In this document: positions 35,374 through 42,973 of the stretch, in pieces
Position numbering within the stretch: position 1 is the first letter of the stretch
How the letters are laid out: each line of letters opens with the position of its first letter
Source: Ilumatobacteraceae bacterium
Lineage (GTDB): Bacteria > Actinomycetota > Acidimicrobiia > Acidimicrobiales > Ilumatobacteraceae
Reading direction: 5' to 3'
Assembly (NCBI GenBank): GCA_025463305.1
Contig: JAOBWK010000095.1
Span: 62,001-126,000, forward strand
Length of the DNA: 64,000 nt
Made by a program: the position numbers and the translations under genes
The notes under the pieces: generated by a model
The model's input: the letters and a program-made list of their open reading frames with translations, nothing else
What the model was told of the DNA's origin: nothing
The model's database searches: none

Positions 35374-36984
35374 CTACTCGCCTGCGTGCAGCAGGCCAAA
35401 CACCAACAGCTCCTCGAGGGCCCGCCACGACGCCTCGATGATGTTCGAGCTCACGCCGATCGTCGTCCACGAGCGATCGCCGTTGGTGGCGTCGATGAGC
35501 ACACGGGTGACGGCACCGGTCGCGGTCGCACCGTCGAGGATGCGCACCTTGTAGTCGGTGAGGTGCACCCGGTTGAGGTGCGGGTAGTGCTCGGCCAGCG
35601 CGGCGCGCATCGCGGTGTCGATCGCGTTGACGGGGCCATTGCCCTCGGCCGTCGTCACGAAGCGCTGATCGCCGACCCACACCTTGACGGTGGCCTCGGT
35701 GTTGAACTCGCCGTTCGGGAGCTCGTCGGTGATGACGCGCATGCTCTCGACCTTGAAGAACTCCTGCTGCCAGCCGGCGGCGCGGCGCATCAGCAGCTCG
35801 AGCGACGCGTCGGCCGCCTCGAAGTGGAAGCCCTCGTGCTCCAGCCGCTTGAGGTCGTCGATCACCTGGTTGATGGCGGGGCCGTCCATCGCCAGTCCGA
35901 GCTCTTCGGCCTTGATGGTGATGGTGGCGCGGCCGGCCATCTCGCTGACGACGAACCGGGTGCCGTTGCCGACGAGCTCGGGGTCGATGTGCTCGTACGC
36001 GTCCTTGGCCCGGACGATGGCCGACACGTGCAGCCCCGCCTTGTGCGCGAATGCCGACGAGCCGACGTACGGCGCCTGCGGGTTGAGCGGCCGGTTGAGG
36101 ACCTCGGCGATGTGGTTGCTCACCGACGTCAGCCGCTCGAGGCGACCCTCGGGCAGGCAGCCGATGCCGAGCTTCATCTGCAAGTTGGGGATGACGGTGG
36201 TGAGGTTGCAGTTGCCGGTGCGTTCGCCGAGACCGTTGAGGGTGCCCTGCACGTGGCGGGCCCCGGCGAGCACGGCGGCCATGCTGTTCGCCACGGCGCA
36301 ACCGGTGTCGTCGTGGCAGTGGATGCCGATGATCGCGTCATTGCCGATGTGGCGGTGCACGTCGCGGACGATCGACTCGATCTCGTGCGGGAGTGATCCA
36401 CCGTTCGTGTCGCAGAGCACGACGTGGCTGGCGCCCTTGACGACAGCCGACTCGATCGCCCGCAGCGCGAACTCGGGGTTGCGCTTGTAGCCGTCGAAGA
36501 AGTGCTCCATGTCGACCAGCACCTGCTTGTCGTGGGCGCGCAGGTACTCGACCGAGTCGGCGATCATCGCGGCCCCCTCGTCGAGCGTGGTCTGCAGCGC
36601 GTTGAGCACGTGGTAGTCCCAGCTCTTGGCGACGATGCACACCGCACCGGTGCCGGCCTCGATCAGGTTGCGCAACGTGGCGTCGTCGTCGACCTTGCCC
36701 TTCGGCCGGCGTGTGGAGCCGAACGCCACGAGCGTCGAGGTCGTCAGTCGCAGCTCCGCGAGCGCACGCGCGAAGAACTCGATGTCCTTCGGGTTCGCCC
36801 CCGGCCAGCCGCCCTCGATGAAGTGCACGCCGAGGAAGTCGAGCTGCTCGGCGATGCGCAGCTTGTCCTCCACCGTTGCGGACACGCCCTCGACCTGCAG
36901 GCCGTCGCGCAAGGTGGTGTCGAAGACCTCGACACTGCTCGGGGCGCTGCTGGGGACACTGGTTGGTTGTGCGGTTGCGGGCAC
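35374..36984 (-). CDS. cimA: (R)-citramalate synthase
   Basis: A 536-residue enzyme of the citramalate / 2-isopropylmalate synthase family. It condenses pyruvate and acetyl-CoA to citramalate, giving 2-oxobutyrate for isoleucine without threonine. The TIM barrel has FDTTLRDGLQVEG, GVHFIEGGWPG and the metal site IGIHCHDDTG. The C-terminal regulatory LeuA-type domain runs from about residue 400 (VKVWVGDQRFVTTAEGNGPV). The EGGWPG motif and length favour CimA over LeuA. GTG 36984 is preceded by CAGGAG; the coding frame upstream of it is leader sequence. A leader peptide and terminator precede it. Confidence 0.88.
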   Translation of the reverse strand: MPATAQPTSVPSSAPSSVEVFDTTLRDGLQVEGVSATVEDKLRIAEQLDFLGVHFIEGGWPGANPKDIEFFARALAELRLTTSTLVAFGSTRRPKGKVDDDATLRNLIEAGTGAVCIVAKSWDYHVLNALQTTLDEGAAMIADSVEYLRAHDKQVLVDMEHFFDGYKRNPEFALRAIESAVVKGASHVVLCDTNGGSLPHEIESIVRDVHRHIGNDAIIGIHCHDDTGCAVANSMAAVLAGARHVQGTLNGLGERTGNCNLTTVIPNLQMKLGIGCLPEGRLERLTSVSNHIAEVLNRPLNPQAPYVGSSAFAHKAGLHVSAIVRAKDAYEHIDPELVGNGTRFVVSEMAGRATITIKAEELGLAMDGPAINQVIDDLKRLEHEGFHFEAADASLELLMRRAAGWQQEFFKVESMRVITDELPNGEFNTEATVKVWVGDQRFVTTAEGNGPVNAIDTAMRAALAEHYPHLNRVHLTDYKVRILDGATATGAVTRVLIDATNGDRSWTTIGVSSNIIEASWRALEELLVFGLLHAGE

Positions 36985-37008
36985 GGTTGCTCCTGAACTT
37001 GGGCCGAG

Positions 37009-37036
37009 AAAGACAAAAGCCGCCCGGGTGGGCGGC
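37009..37036 (-). terminator. Attenuator hairpin before cimA
   Basis: On the minus strand GCCGCCC-ACCC-GGGCGGC is followed by TTTTGTCTTT, an intrinsic terminator lying between a 13-residue leader peptide and the cimA Shine-Dalgarno. The segment between leader and hairpin (CGCGCGTCCGACCGACGTGCG) can fold on itself as an alternative. This arrangement is that of a branched-chain amino acid attenuator. Confidence 0.75.
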
Positions 37037-37063
37037 AGGCAGCGCACGTCGGTCGGACGCGCG

Positions 37064-37105
37064 CTACGGAATCAGCATGATGGCGACGGACGAGGTGCCG
37101 GACAT
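37064..37105 (-). CDS. Branched-chain leader peptide upstream of cimA
   Basis: A 13-codon ORF reading MSGTSSVAIMLIP, ATG 37105 to TAG 37064. Four of its last seven residues are Val, Ile, Leu and Ile, the end products of the pathway. The stop is 28 bp before the attenuator hairpin. Ribosome stalling at V-A-I-M-L-I when charged tRNA is scarce would be expected to open the terminator and let cimA be transcribed. It is inferred from sequence only; similar leaders are known before leu and ilv genes in actinobacteria. Confidence 0.65.
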   Translation of the reverse strand: MSGTSSVAIMLIP

Positions 37106-37284
37106 GTGGTCATTGTGCCGGTCGACCCGCCGAACGTCAACCATCGTGCGTCAGGGTGGCCGTCGACGGTCGGCGAACTCGGGGCGATCTGTGTGCAACC
37201 TGTGTGTTCACGGTGGATGAACAAAATACTTCTGGGGATTTCGACCAATGTCGGTGGACAACCCTGTGAGTTTGAAAATACCGC

Positions 37285-37313
37285 TTGACCTGGTGTTTTG
37301 TGCCGTTCATAGT
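37285..37313 (+). promoter_or_regulatory. Sigma-70-type promoter for the cimA-ilvE spacer transcript
   Basis: TTGACC, 17 bp, CATAGT, in an unusually AT-rich stretch for this genome. A start near 37320 would transcribe the hairpin-rich non-coding block to its right. Confidence 0.5.
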
Positions 37314-37789
37314 GATGGCACACCGGGTCGCACGGCGACCTGGCCCACCGGACAGAAGCTGGGGAAGTCGAAGGGCGCAAGCCGTGAGATGGAACCGGAA
37401 GACGTCTGAATGGGGCCAGGACGCACGACGAACCGGGGGATGAACCACAGCTCGGACGGTCGGCGCAAGCCGGTCGTCGACGGGGTCTCGGAACTAACGG
37501 TCGCGCCGGCAACGGAGCGGTCGGCGGGGAGGAGGCGTCGATGTGGGTCGGAACCGACGGTCGCCCTGGCAACGGGGAGAGCGGCGGCGAGGATCCGCAG
37601 GGCCAGCCGGAGCCGACGCCGCAAGGCGGAGGCGAGGGGGACGCCTGGGGCAGCGGTCGTCACGTGGTCGCAGCAATGCGGCACCGGGGCGGCAGATGTC
37701 ACGAGCAACCGCCGAAGACGGAAGCGGGCAACCGCGGAGGTCGGAGGCATTCGGGGGAGGTGGAGCCGGCTTGCCGGGGACGCTGATCC

Positions 37790-37831
37790 TGAAAACGGGC
37801 TCACCCGCCGGAGCTTGCTCCGACGGGTGAG
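37790..37831 (-). terminator. Strong hairpin, probable ilvE terminator
   Basis: CTCACCCGCCGGAGC (37800-37814) and GCTCCGACGGGTGAG (37817-37831) pair over 14 of 15 bases. On the minus strand it is followed by CCCGTTTTC, so it fits the end of the leftward ilvE transcript, about 250 bp past its stop. It also lies inside the proposed rightward RNA. Confidence 0.55.
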
Positions 37832-37893
37832 AAGTTGAACGAGTCAAAGGGTAACACCGGACGTTCGATCAGCAGTGGATCATCCCACGTGAG

Positions 37894-37954
37894 CCGCCCT
37901 CGGTGGCGCGCCGTCCCCACCGACGGCAGCGCAGCCGAGGGCGGTTGCCGTTTT
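37894..37954 (+). terminator. Terminator-like hairpin, plus strand
   Basis: CCGCCCTCGG (37894-37903) pairs perfectly with CCGAGGGCGG (37935-37944), with an inner stem CGT/ACG, and is followed by TTGCCGTTTT. It would end transcripts coming from the promoter at 37285. Confidence 0.5.
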
Positions 37955-38079
37955 CGCCCAACGTGCGCGGAACGCTGATCCACGCCGGCCCCCTCGGATT
38001 TGTGCGCGACAACTCGCGTGCGAACGCGCATCCGCTCGCACAAACGCTGCTGTCGCCGGGCCGACGCAGCGACCGGGGG

Positions 38080-38985
38080 TCAGACCGCGAGTTCGTTCCA
38101 GTCCTTGTACCGGTCGACCTTGCCGTTGGCGGCGTCGAGGTAGACCTTGGCGATCGCGGTGGTGATCGGGCCGTTGGGCGGCACCTCGCGGTCGTCGACG
38201 GAGCGGACGCTGCTGATCTCGGCGGCGGTGCCGCAGACGAAGATCTCCTCGGCGATGTACAGGTCGCTGCGCGCGATGTTGTCGACGCGAATGTCGAAGC
38301 CGAGGTCGCGGGCGATGGTCATCACGCTCGCCTGGGTGATGCCCTCGAGCGCACCGGCCGACAGCGGTGGGGTGAGGATGATGCCGTTGCGGACGGCGAA
38401 GATGTTCTCGCCGGTGCACTCCGCGACCATGCCGTTCGGGGCGAGCATCACGGCCTCGTCGTAGCCGGACTTCAACGCCTCGACCTTGGCGAGCGAGGAG
38501 TTCACGTAGTTGCCCACCGTCTTCGCGGCCGGCGGCATCGTGTTGTGATCGTGCCGGGTCCACGAACTGACCTTCATCCGGATCGCGTCGTGGCCGAGGA
38601 ACGGCGCCCACGGCCAGCAGGCGATCGCGATGTCGGTGGTGCAGGGCAACGTGTTCAGGCCCATCTCGCCGTACCCGTAGTACGCCAACGGGCGCACGTA
38701 GCAGGCGTCGAGACCAGTGGAGGCCACCGTCGCCTTGGTGGCCGCGATGATCTCGTCGACCGTGTACGGCATGTCCATGCCCATGATCTTGGCGCTGTTG
38801 AACAGCCGCTTGATGTGGTCCGTCAGGCGGAAGATGGCCGGGCCGTCAGGCGTCGCGTAGGCGCGGATGCCCTCGAACACGCCCGTGCCGTAGTGCAGCG
38901 TGTGGGTGAGCACATGCACCTGGGCCTTGTCCCAGTCGACGAGCTCGCCGTTCATCCAGATCTTCGGTGTCGCTTGAATCGGCAT
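38080..38985 (-). CDS. ilvE: Branched-chain amino acid aminotransferase
   Basis: A 301-residue class IV PLP aminotransferase making Val, Leu and Ile from their 2-oxo acids with glutamate. HTLHYGTGVFEGIRAY starts the active site, and the Schiff-base lysine is K155 in PPAAKTVGNYVNSS. The PLP phosphate-binding region NGMVAECTGENIF and GITQASVMTIARDLG follow. Length is that of bacterial IlvE. ATG 38985 has GGGGGAA 7 bp upstream. It lies on the same strand as leuB, 68 bp downstream of it, so both are probably cotranscribed. Confidence 0.94.
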   Translation of the reverse strand: MPIQATPKIWMNGELVDWDKAQVHVLTHTLHYGTGVFEGIRAYATPDGPAIFRLTDHIKRLFNSAKIMGMDMPYTVDEIIAATKATVASTGLDACYVRPLAYYGYGEMGLNTLPCTTDIAIACWPWAPFLGHDAIRMKVSSWTRHDHNTMPPAAKTVGNYVNSSLAKVEALKSGYDEAVMLAPNGMVAECTGENIFAVRNGIILTPPLSAGALEGITQASVMTIARDLGFDIRVDNIARSDLYIAEEIFVCGTAAEISSVRSVDDREVPPNGPITTAIAKVYLDAANGKVDRYKDWNELAV

Positions 38986-39053
38986 GGATCTTCCCCCGGG
39001 TCGGTGCTGTGGCGAATGCTTGGACGTGCAACGAACGTGTCGAGTGAGACTAG

Positions 39054-40058
39054 TCAGGCAACGAGCCGCGCGGCGATGGTGTCGCCGATCTGCGTGGTGC
39101 TGCCAGTGACAGGCTCGACGCAGGCGGACCGCACCCGGTCGGCCGCCGCGGACTCGCCGAGGAAGTCGAGCATCAACGCCGCGCTGAGGATCGCCGCCGT
39201 CGGGTTGGCCAGCGACTTGCCGGCGATGTCGGGGGCCGAGCCGTGGGTGGGCTCGAACATCGACGGGCCGGTGCGGGCCGGGTTGAGGTTGGCCGACGAG
39301 GCCAGGCCGATGCCGCCGCTGACCGCGCCACCGAGGTCGGTGAGGATGTCGCCGAAGAGGTTGTCGGTGACGATGACGTCGTAGCGGTGCGGGTCCTGGA
39401 CGAAGTAGATGCACGCCGCGTCGACGTGGTTGTACGCCGTGCCGACCTCGGGGAAGTCGGCAGCGACGATGTCGAAGGTGCGTTGCCAGAGATCGCCGGC
39501 GAACGTGAGCACATTGGTCTTGTGGACGAGGGTGACGTGCTTGCGGCGGGTCATCGCCAACTCGAACGCGTAGCGGATGGCCCGTTCGACGCCCATGCGC
39601 GTGTTCACGCTGCCCTGGGTGGCCACCTCGTTCGGCGTGCCCTTGCTCAGCACGCCGCCCTCGCCGACGTAGGGGCCTTCGGTGTTCTCGCGGATAACGA
39701 CGAACTCGTGCTCTGTGGTGCCACCGGGTGCGGTGCCGACGAACGGGCGCTGGTTGATGTACAGGTCGAGCGCGAAGCGCATCTTCAGCAGCAGGCCGCG
39801 CTCGATGACACCCGGCGGGACCCCCGGGGTGCCCACCGCGCCGAGCAGGATCGCGTCGAACCCGCGCAGCTCCTCGAGCGTGTCGTCCGACAGGACCTCA
39901 CCGTCGCGCAGGTAGCGCTGGCCGCCGAGGTCGTACTCGGTGGTGTCCAGCTGCACGCCGGCGGCACGGACGACCTTGAGCGCTTCGGCCGTGACCTCCG
40001 GGCCGATGCCATCGCCTCCGATGATTGCGATCCGGTGCGGTCCTGAAGCGTTCGTCAT
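39054..40058 (-). CDS. leuB: 3-isopropylmalate dehydrogenase
   Basis: A 334-residue NAD-dependent beta-decarboxylating dehydrogenase of leucine synthesis, probably also serving 3-methylmalate in the citramalate route to Ile. Signatures: [31 protein letters not shown] for substrate binding, [15 protein letters not shown], and the metal-binding [18 protein letters not shown]; the NAD site is [21 protein letters not shown] 40058. The gene is divergent from greA. Confidence 0.93.
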   Translation of the reverse strand: MTNASGPHRIAIIGGDGIGPEVTAEALKVVRAAGVQLDTTEYDLGGQRYLRDGEVLSDDTLEELRGFDAILLGAVGTPGVPPGVIERGLLLKMRFALDLYINQRPFVGTAPGGTTEHEFVVIRENTEGPYVGEGGVLSKGTPNEVATQGSVNTRMGVERAIRYAFELAMTRRKHVTLVHKTNVLTFAGDLWQRTFDIVAADFPEVGTAYNHVDAACIYFVQDPHRYDVIVTDNLFGDILTDLGGAVSGGIGLASSANLNPARTGPSMFEPTHGSAPDIAGKSLANPTAAILSAALMLDFLGESAAADRVRSACVEPVTGSTTQIGDTIAARLVA

Positions 40059-40127
40059 AGGGCGAGCATCGTAACCGCCGACCGGCCCGGGCCACAGCCC
40101 GTGAACATGCCCCGCTAGCCTTGCCCG

Positions 40128-40604
40128 ATGGCCATCCACCAGTTCTCCCGAGCTGCATACGAGCGCATGCAGGCCGAGTTCGACGATCTGTCCACGCGTG
40201 GCCGCTTCGCGGTCGCCGAGAAGATCGAGCGTGCCCGTGAGCTGGGCGATCTCAAGGAGAACGGCGACTACCACGCCGCCAAGGACGAGCAGGGCCACAT
40301 GGAGGGCCGGATCCGCCAGCTCGAGTACCTGCTCGAGAACGGCGAGGTGATCGAAGACGGTCCCCCCGGCGAGGTTCGCGTCGGCCAGAAGATCAGCATC
40401 GTCTACGACGGCGACTCCGACGACGACGCCGAGACGTACGTGATCGGCCACGTCGAGGAGAAGGTCGAGGGCTTCGACATCGTCAGCCCCGGCTCGCCGC
40501 TCGGCACCGCATTGCTCGGCTCGACGGTCGGCTCCTGGGTGTCGTACCAGGCACCGAACGGCGAGCTAAAGGTCAAGATCCTGGCCGTCGGCCCCGCCCA
40601 GTGA
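40128..40604 (+). CDS. greA: Transcription elongation factor GreA
   Basis: A 158-residue GreA: N-terminal coiled coil (about residues 8-75) with the acidic tip in [20 protein letters not shown], then a C-terminal FKBP-like domain with [20 protein letters not shown]. It inserts into the secondary channel of RNA polymerase and triggers transcript cleavage in backtracked complexes. The length is normal. ATG 40128, transcribed away from leuB. Confidence 0.94.
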   Translation: MAIHQFSRAAYERMQAEFDDLSTRGRFAVAEKIERARELGDLKENGDYHAAKDEQGHMEGRIRQLEYLLENGEVIEDGPPGEVRVGQKISIVYDGDSDDDAETYVIGHVEEKVEGFDIVSPGSPLGTALLGSTVGSWVSYQAPNGELKVKILAVGPAQ

Positions 40605-40643
40605 CGCTGCGCTCCACCCGTCGATGACGCCTGGCGCCACTCG

Positions 40644-41513
40644 ATGACCCGGGGCGGCGGCATCCCCGAGCCGAAGCTCCCACCCGGTCGCCACGTCGAG
40701 CTCCCGGGCCGGGGCACCACGTTCGTGCGCGAGCTCCCGGGGCCGAGCCCCGACGCGCCGACCGTGATGCTGCTGCACGGCTGGACCGCGAGCGCCGACC
40801 TCAACTGGTTCCTCACCTACTTCGCGCTGGCCGAGCACTTCCGCGTGGTCGCGATCGACCACCGGGGGCACGGGCGCGGCATCCGCAGCCGCAAGCTGTT
40901 CCGGCTCGAGGACTGCGCCGACGACGCCGTCGCGCTGGCCGACGTGCTCGGCATCGAACGGTTCATCCCCGTCGGCTACAGCATGGGCGGCCCGATCGCC
41001 CAACTGATCTGGCGCCGGCATCCCGAGCGCGTCAGCGGGCTCGTCCTGTGCGCGACGACGTCGACGTTCTCGTCGAGCCGCGAGGAACGGCTGTCGTTCA
41101 TGGGCCTCACCGGGCTCGCCGCGGTCGCCCGCTACACGCCGGCCCGCGCCCGCGAATGGCTGACCCATCAGATCTACCTGCAGCGCAAGGTGGGCGCGTG
41201 GGAACCGTGGGCGCTGGAACAGGCGGCAATGCACGAGTGGCGCACCGTGCTCGAGGCCGGAAGGGCGATCGGGCGGTTCGACTCGACATCGTGGATCGGC
41301 GGGGTGGACGTGCCGACGTCGTGCGTCATCACGATGCGCGACCGGGTGGTGCCCCTGCAACGGCAGATCACGCTGTCGCGTGCGATCACGGGCGCCGAGG
41401 CGTACCGGGTCGACGGTGATCACGACGCGTGCATCGCCAACGCCGCCGAGTTCGTGCCGACGCTGATCCGCGCCATCACGTCCGTCTGCCAACGCGCGCG
41501 CATCTCGTCGTGA
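40644..41513 (+). CDS. Alpha/beta hydrolase
   Basis: A 289-residue alpha/beta-hydrolase-fold protein. VMLLHGWTASADLNW is the oxyanion region, GYSMGG carries the nucleophilic Ser, TMRDRVVP the likely acid Asp, and GDHDACI the His. The substrate is unknown. The stop TGA overlaps the GTG start of the UbiB-family kinase, so the two are translationally coupled and may act on the same lipid or quinone pathway (inference). It begins at ATG 40644, 39 bp after greA. Confidence 0.85.
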   Translation: MTRGGGIPEPKLPPGRHVELPGRGTTFVRELPGPSPDAPTVMLLHGWTASADLNWFLTYFALAEHFRVVAIDHRGHGRGIRSRKLFRLEDCADDAVALADVLGIERFIPVGYSMGGPIAQLIWRRHPERVSGLVLCATTSTFSSSREERLSFMGLTGLAAVARYTPARAREWLTHQIYLQRKVGAWEPWALEQAAMHEWRTVLEAGRAIGRFDSTSWIGGVDVPTSCVITMRDRVVPLQRQITLSRAITGAEAYRVDGDHDACIANAAEFVPTLIRAITSVCQRARISS

Positions 41514-42973
41514 AGCGCGCGGTGTGGATGTCGCTGGGCGGCGTCGCGGCGATCGCGACCGCGGCGGTGGTGCGCGCCCGCCTCGCCGAGCAGACCCACG
41601 CCATCGCGCAACGCAAGCGCGCCGGCCGCAACACCCAGCTCGCCACGCTCGGCCTGCAGGTCGGCGCGACGTACGCGTCGGCCAGCGCACGCAAGCTGTT
41701 CGCCAGCGCCGAGCGTCGGATCGAGCTCGACCGCGAGCGCGAGCTGAAGACCGCCGAGCAGATCGCCGACCGGCTCGGCCAGATGAAGGGCGCGCTGATG
41801 AAGCTCGGCCAGATGGCGAGCTACCTCGACGAGGGCCTGCCCGAGCCGCTGCGCCTCGCGCTGAGCACGCTGCAGTCGAACGCCCCGCCGATGAGCTTCG
41901 AGCTCGCCAAGGGCGTCATCGAGCGCGAGCTCGGCCGCCCGCTGGAGGACCTGTTCGTGACGTTCGATCCGGAGCCGATCGCCGCGGCCTCGATCGGCCA
42001 GGTGCACCGCGCGATCATCGTCGATCCCGACAGCGGCCAAGAGCGCGCCGTCGCCGTGAAGGTGCAGTACCCGGGCGTCGACACGGCCATCGCCTCCGAC
42101 CTGCGCAACACCGAGCTGCTCGGGGCGATCCTCAAGCAGGGCTTCGGCGGGCTCGATCCCAGCGAGATGGTCGAGGAGATCAAGAGCCGGCTCACCGACG
42201 AGCTCGACTACGCGCTCGAGGCCCGCAACCAGCGCGCGTTCCACGAGTACTACCGCGACCATCCGTACTTCGACGTGCCCGCCGTCATCGACCAGCTGTC
42301 GACGTCACGCGTGCTCACCACCGAGCTCGTGGTTGGCTCGACGTGGAAGGAGCTGCTGTCGTGGGACCAGCACGAGCGCGACCTCGCCGGCGAGGCCATC
42401 TTCCGCTTCGTGTTCCGCAGCCTCTACCGCTTCGGCGCCTTCAACGGCGATCCGCATCCGGGCAACTACCTGTTCCACCGCGACGGCAAGGTGACGTTCC
42501 TCGACTTCGGCCTCGTCAAGCACTTCACGCCGTCCGAGCTGCACACCTTCGAGACGATGGTGAAGGCCGCGGCGATCGATCACGACGACGTCGCGTTCCG
42601 CAGCGTGGTGGAGGCTGCCGGGCTGCTGAAGGCGAACGCACCGATCGACACCGCCGACGCCGGCGAGTACTTCTCGCACTTCTACGAGCCGGTGCGCGAC
42701 GACCGGGTGATGACCTGGACGCCCGAGTACAGCTCGGCCATCGTGCGCCACACGTTCGACCGCGACAGCCCGATCTCGCAGTACGCGACGGTGCCGAGGT
42801 CGTTCGTGTTCATCCAGCGGATCAACCTTGGCCTGTACGCGATCCTCGGCGAGCTGCACGCCACCGGCAACTACCGCCGAGTCGCGGAGGAGCTGTGGCC
42901 GATGACGAACGGTGCGCCCTCGACCCCGATGGGTGAAGCCGAGCAGGAGTGGCTGCTGTCCCGCGGCGGGTGA
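41510..42973 (+). CDS. UbiB/ABC1/AarF-family atypical kinase
   Basis: A 487-residue ADCK/UbiB protein. After an N-terminal hydrophobic segment, the family motif KxGQ appears as MKLGQMASYLDE, then the A-rich loop AAASIGQVHRA in place of the glycine-rich loop, VAVKVQYPGV with the ATP Lys, GDPHPGNYLF as catalytic loop and FLDFGLVKHF as the DFG segment. Members support quinone or isoprenoid-lipid metabolism at the membrane. GTG 41510 overlaps the preceding stop. Confidence 0.9.
   Translation: MKRAVWMSLGGVAAIATAAVVRARLAEQTHAIAQRKRAGRNTQLATLGLQVGATYASASARKLFASAERRIELDRERELKTAEQIADRLGQMKGALMKLGQMASYLDEGLPEPLRLALSTLQSNAPPMSFELAKGVIERELGRPLEDLFVTFDPEPIAAASIGQVHRAIIVDPDSGQERAVAVKVQYPGVDTAIASDLRNTELLGAILKQGFGGLDPSEMVEEIKSRLTDELDYALEARNQRAFHEYYRDHPYFDVPAVIDQLSTSRVLTTELVVGSTWKELLSWDQHERDLAGEAIFRFVFRSLYRFGAFNGDPHPGNYLFHRDGKVTFLDFGLVKHFTPSELHTFETMVKAAAIDHDDVAFRSVVEAAGLLKANAPIDTADAGEYFSHFYEPVRDDRVMTWTPEYSSAIVRHTFDRDSPISQYATVPRSFVFIQRINLGLYAILGELHATGNYRRVAEELWPMTNGAPSTPMGEAEQEWLLSRGG

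Larger units (their letters stand above)
37320..37954 (+). ncRNA. Candidate large structured RNA, family not recognised
   Basis: About 630 bp with a promoter on its left and a terminator-like hairpin on its right, and no credible protein. It contains many short GC stems capped by GNRA-like loops (GGTCGC-ACG-GCGACC, GGGCGCAAGCC, CGGCGCAAGCCG, CCGGCAACGG, GCCGCAAGGC) and two 46-bp units (from 37488 and 37548) repeated with a 60-bp period. It does not match the RNase P, tmRNA, SRP or 6S motifs I know. The 142-aa plus-strand ORF inside it is a low-complexity Arg/Ala/Gly translation and not convincing. Confidence 0.4.

Noticed and set aside
37410..37838. 142-aa ORF in the cimA-ilvE spacer
   Set aside because: Low-complexity basic translation over repeated stem-loops; the nucleotide-level structure explains the region better.
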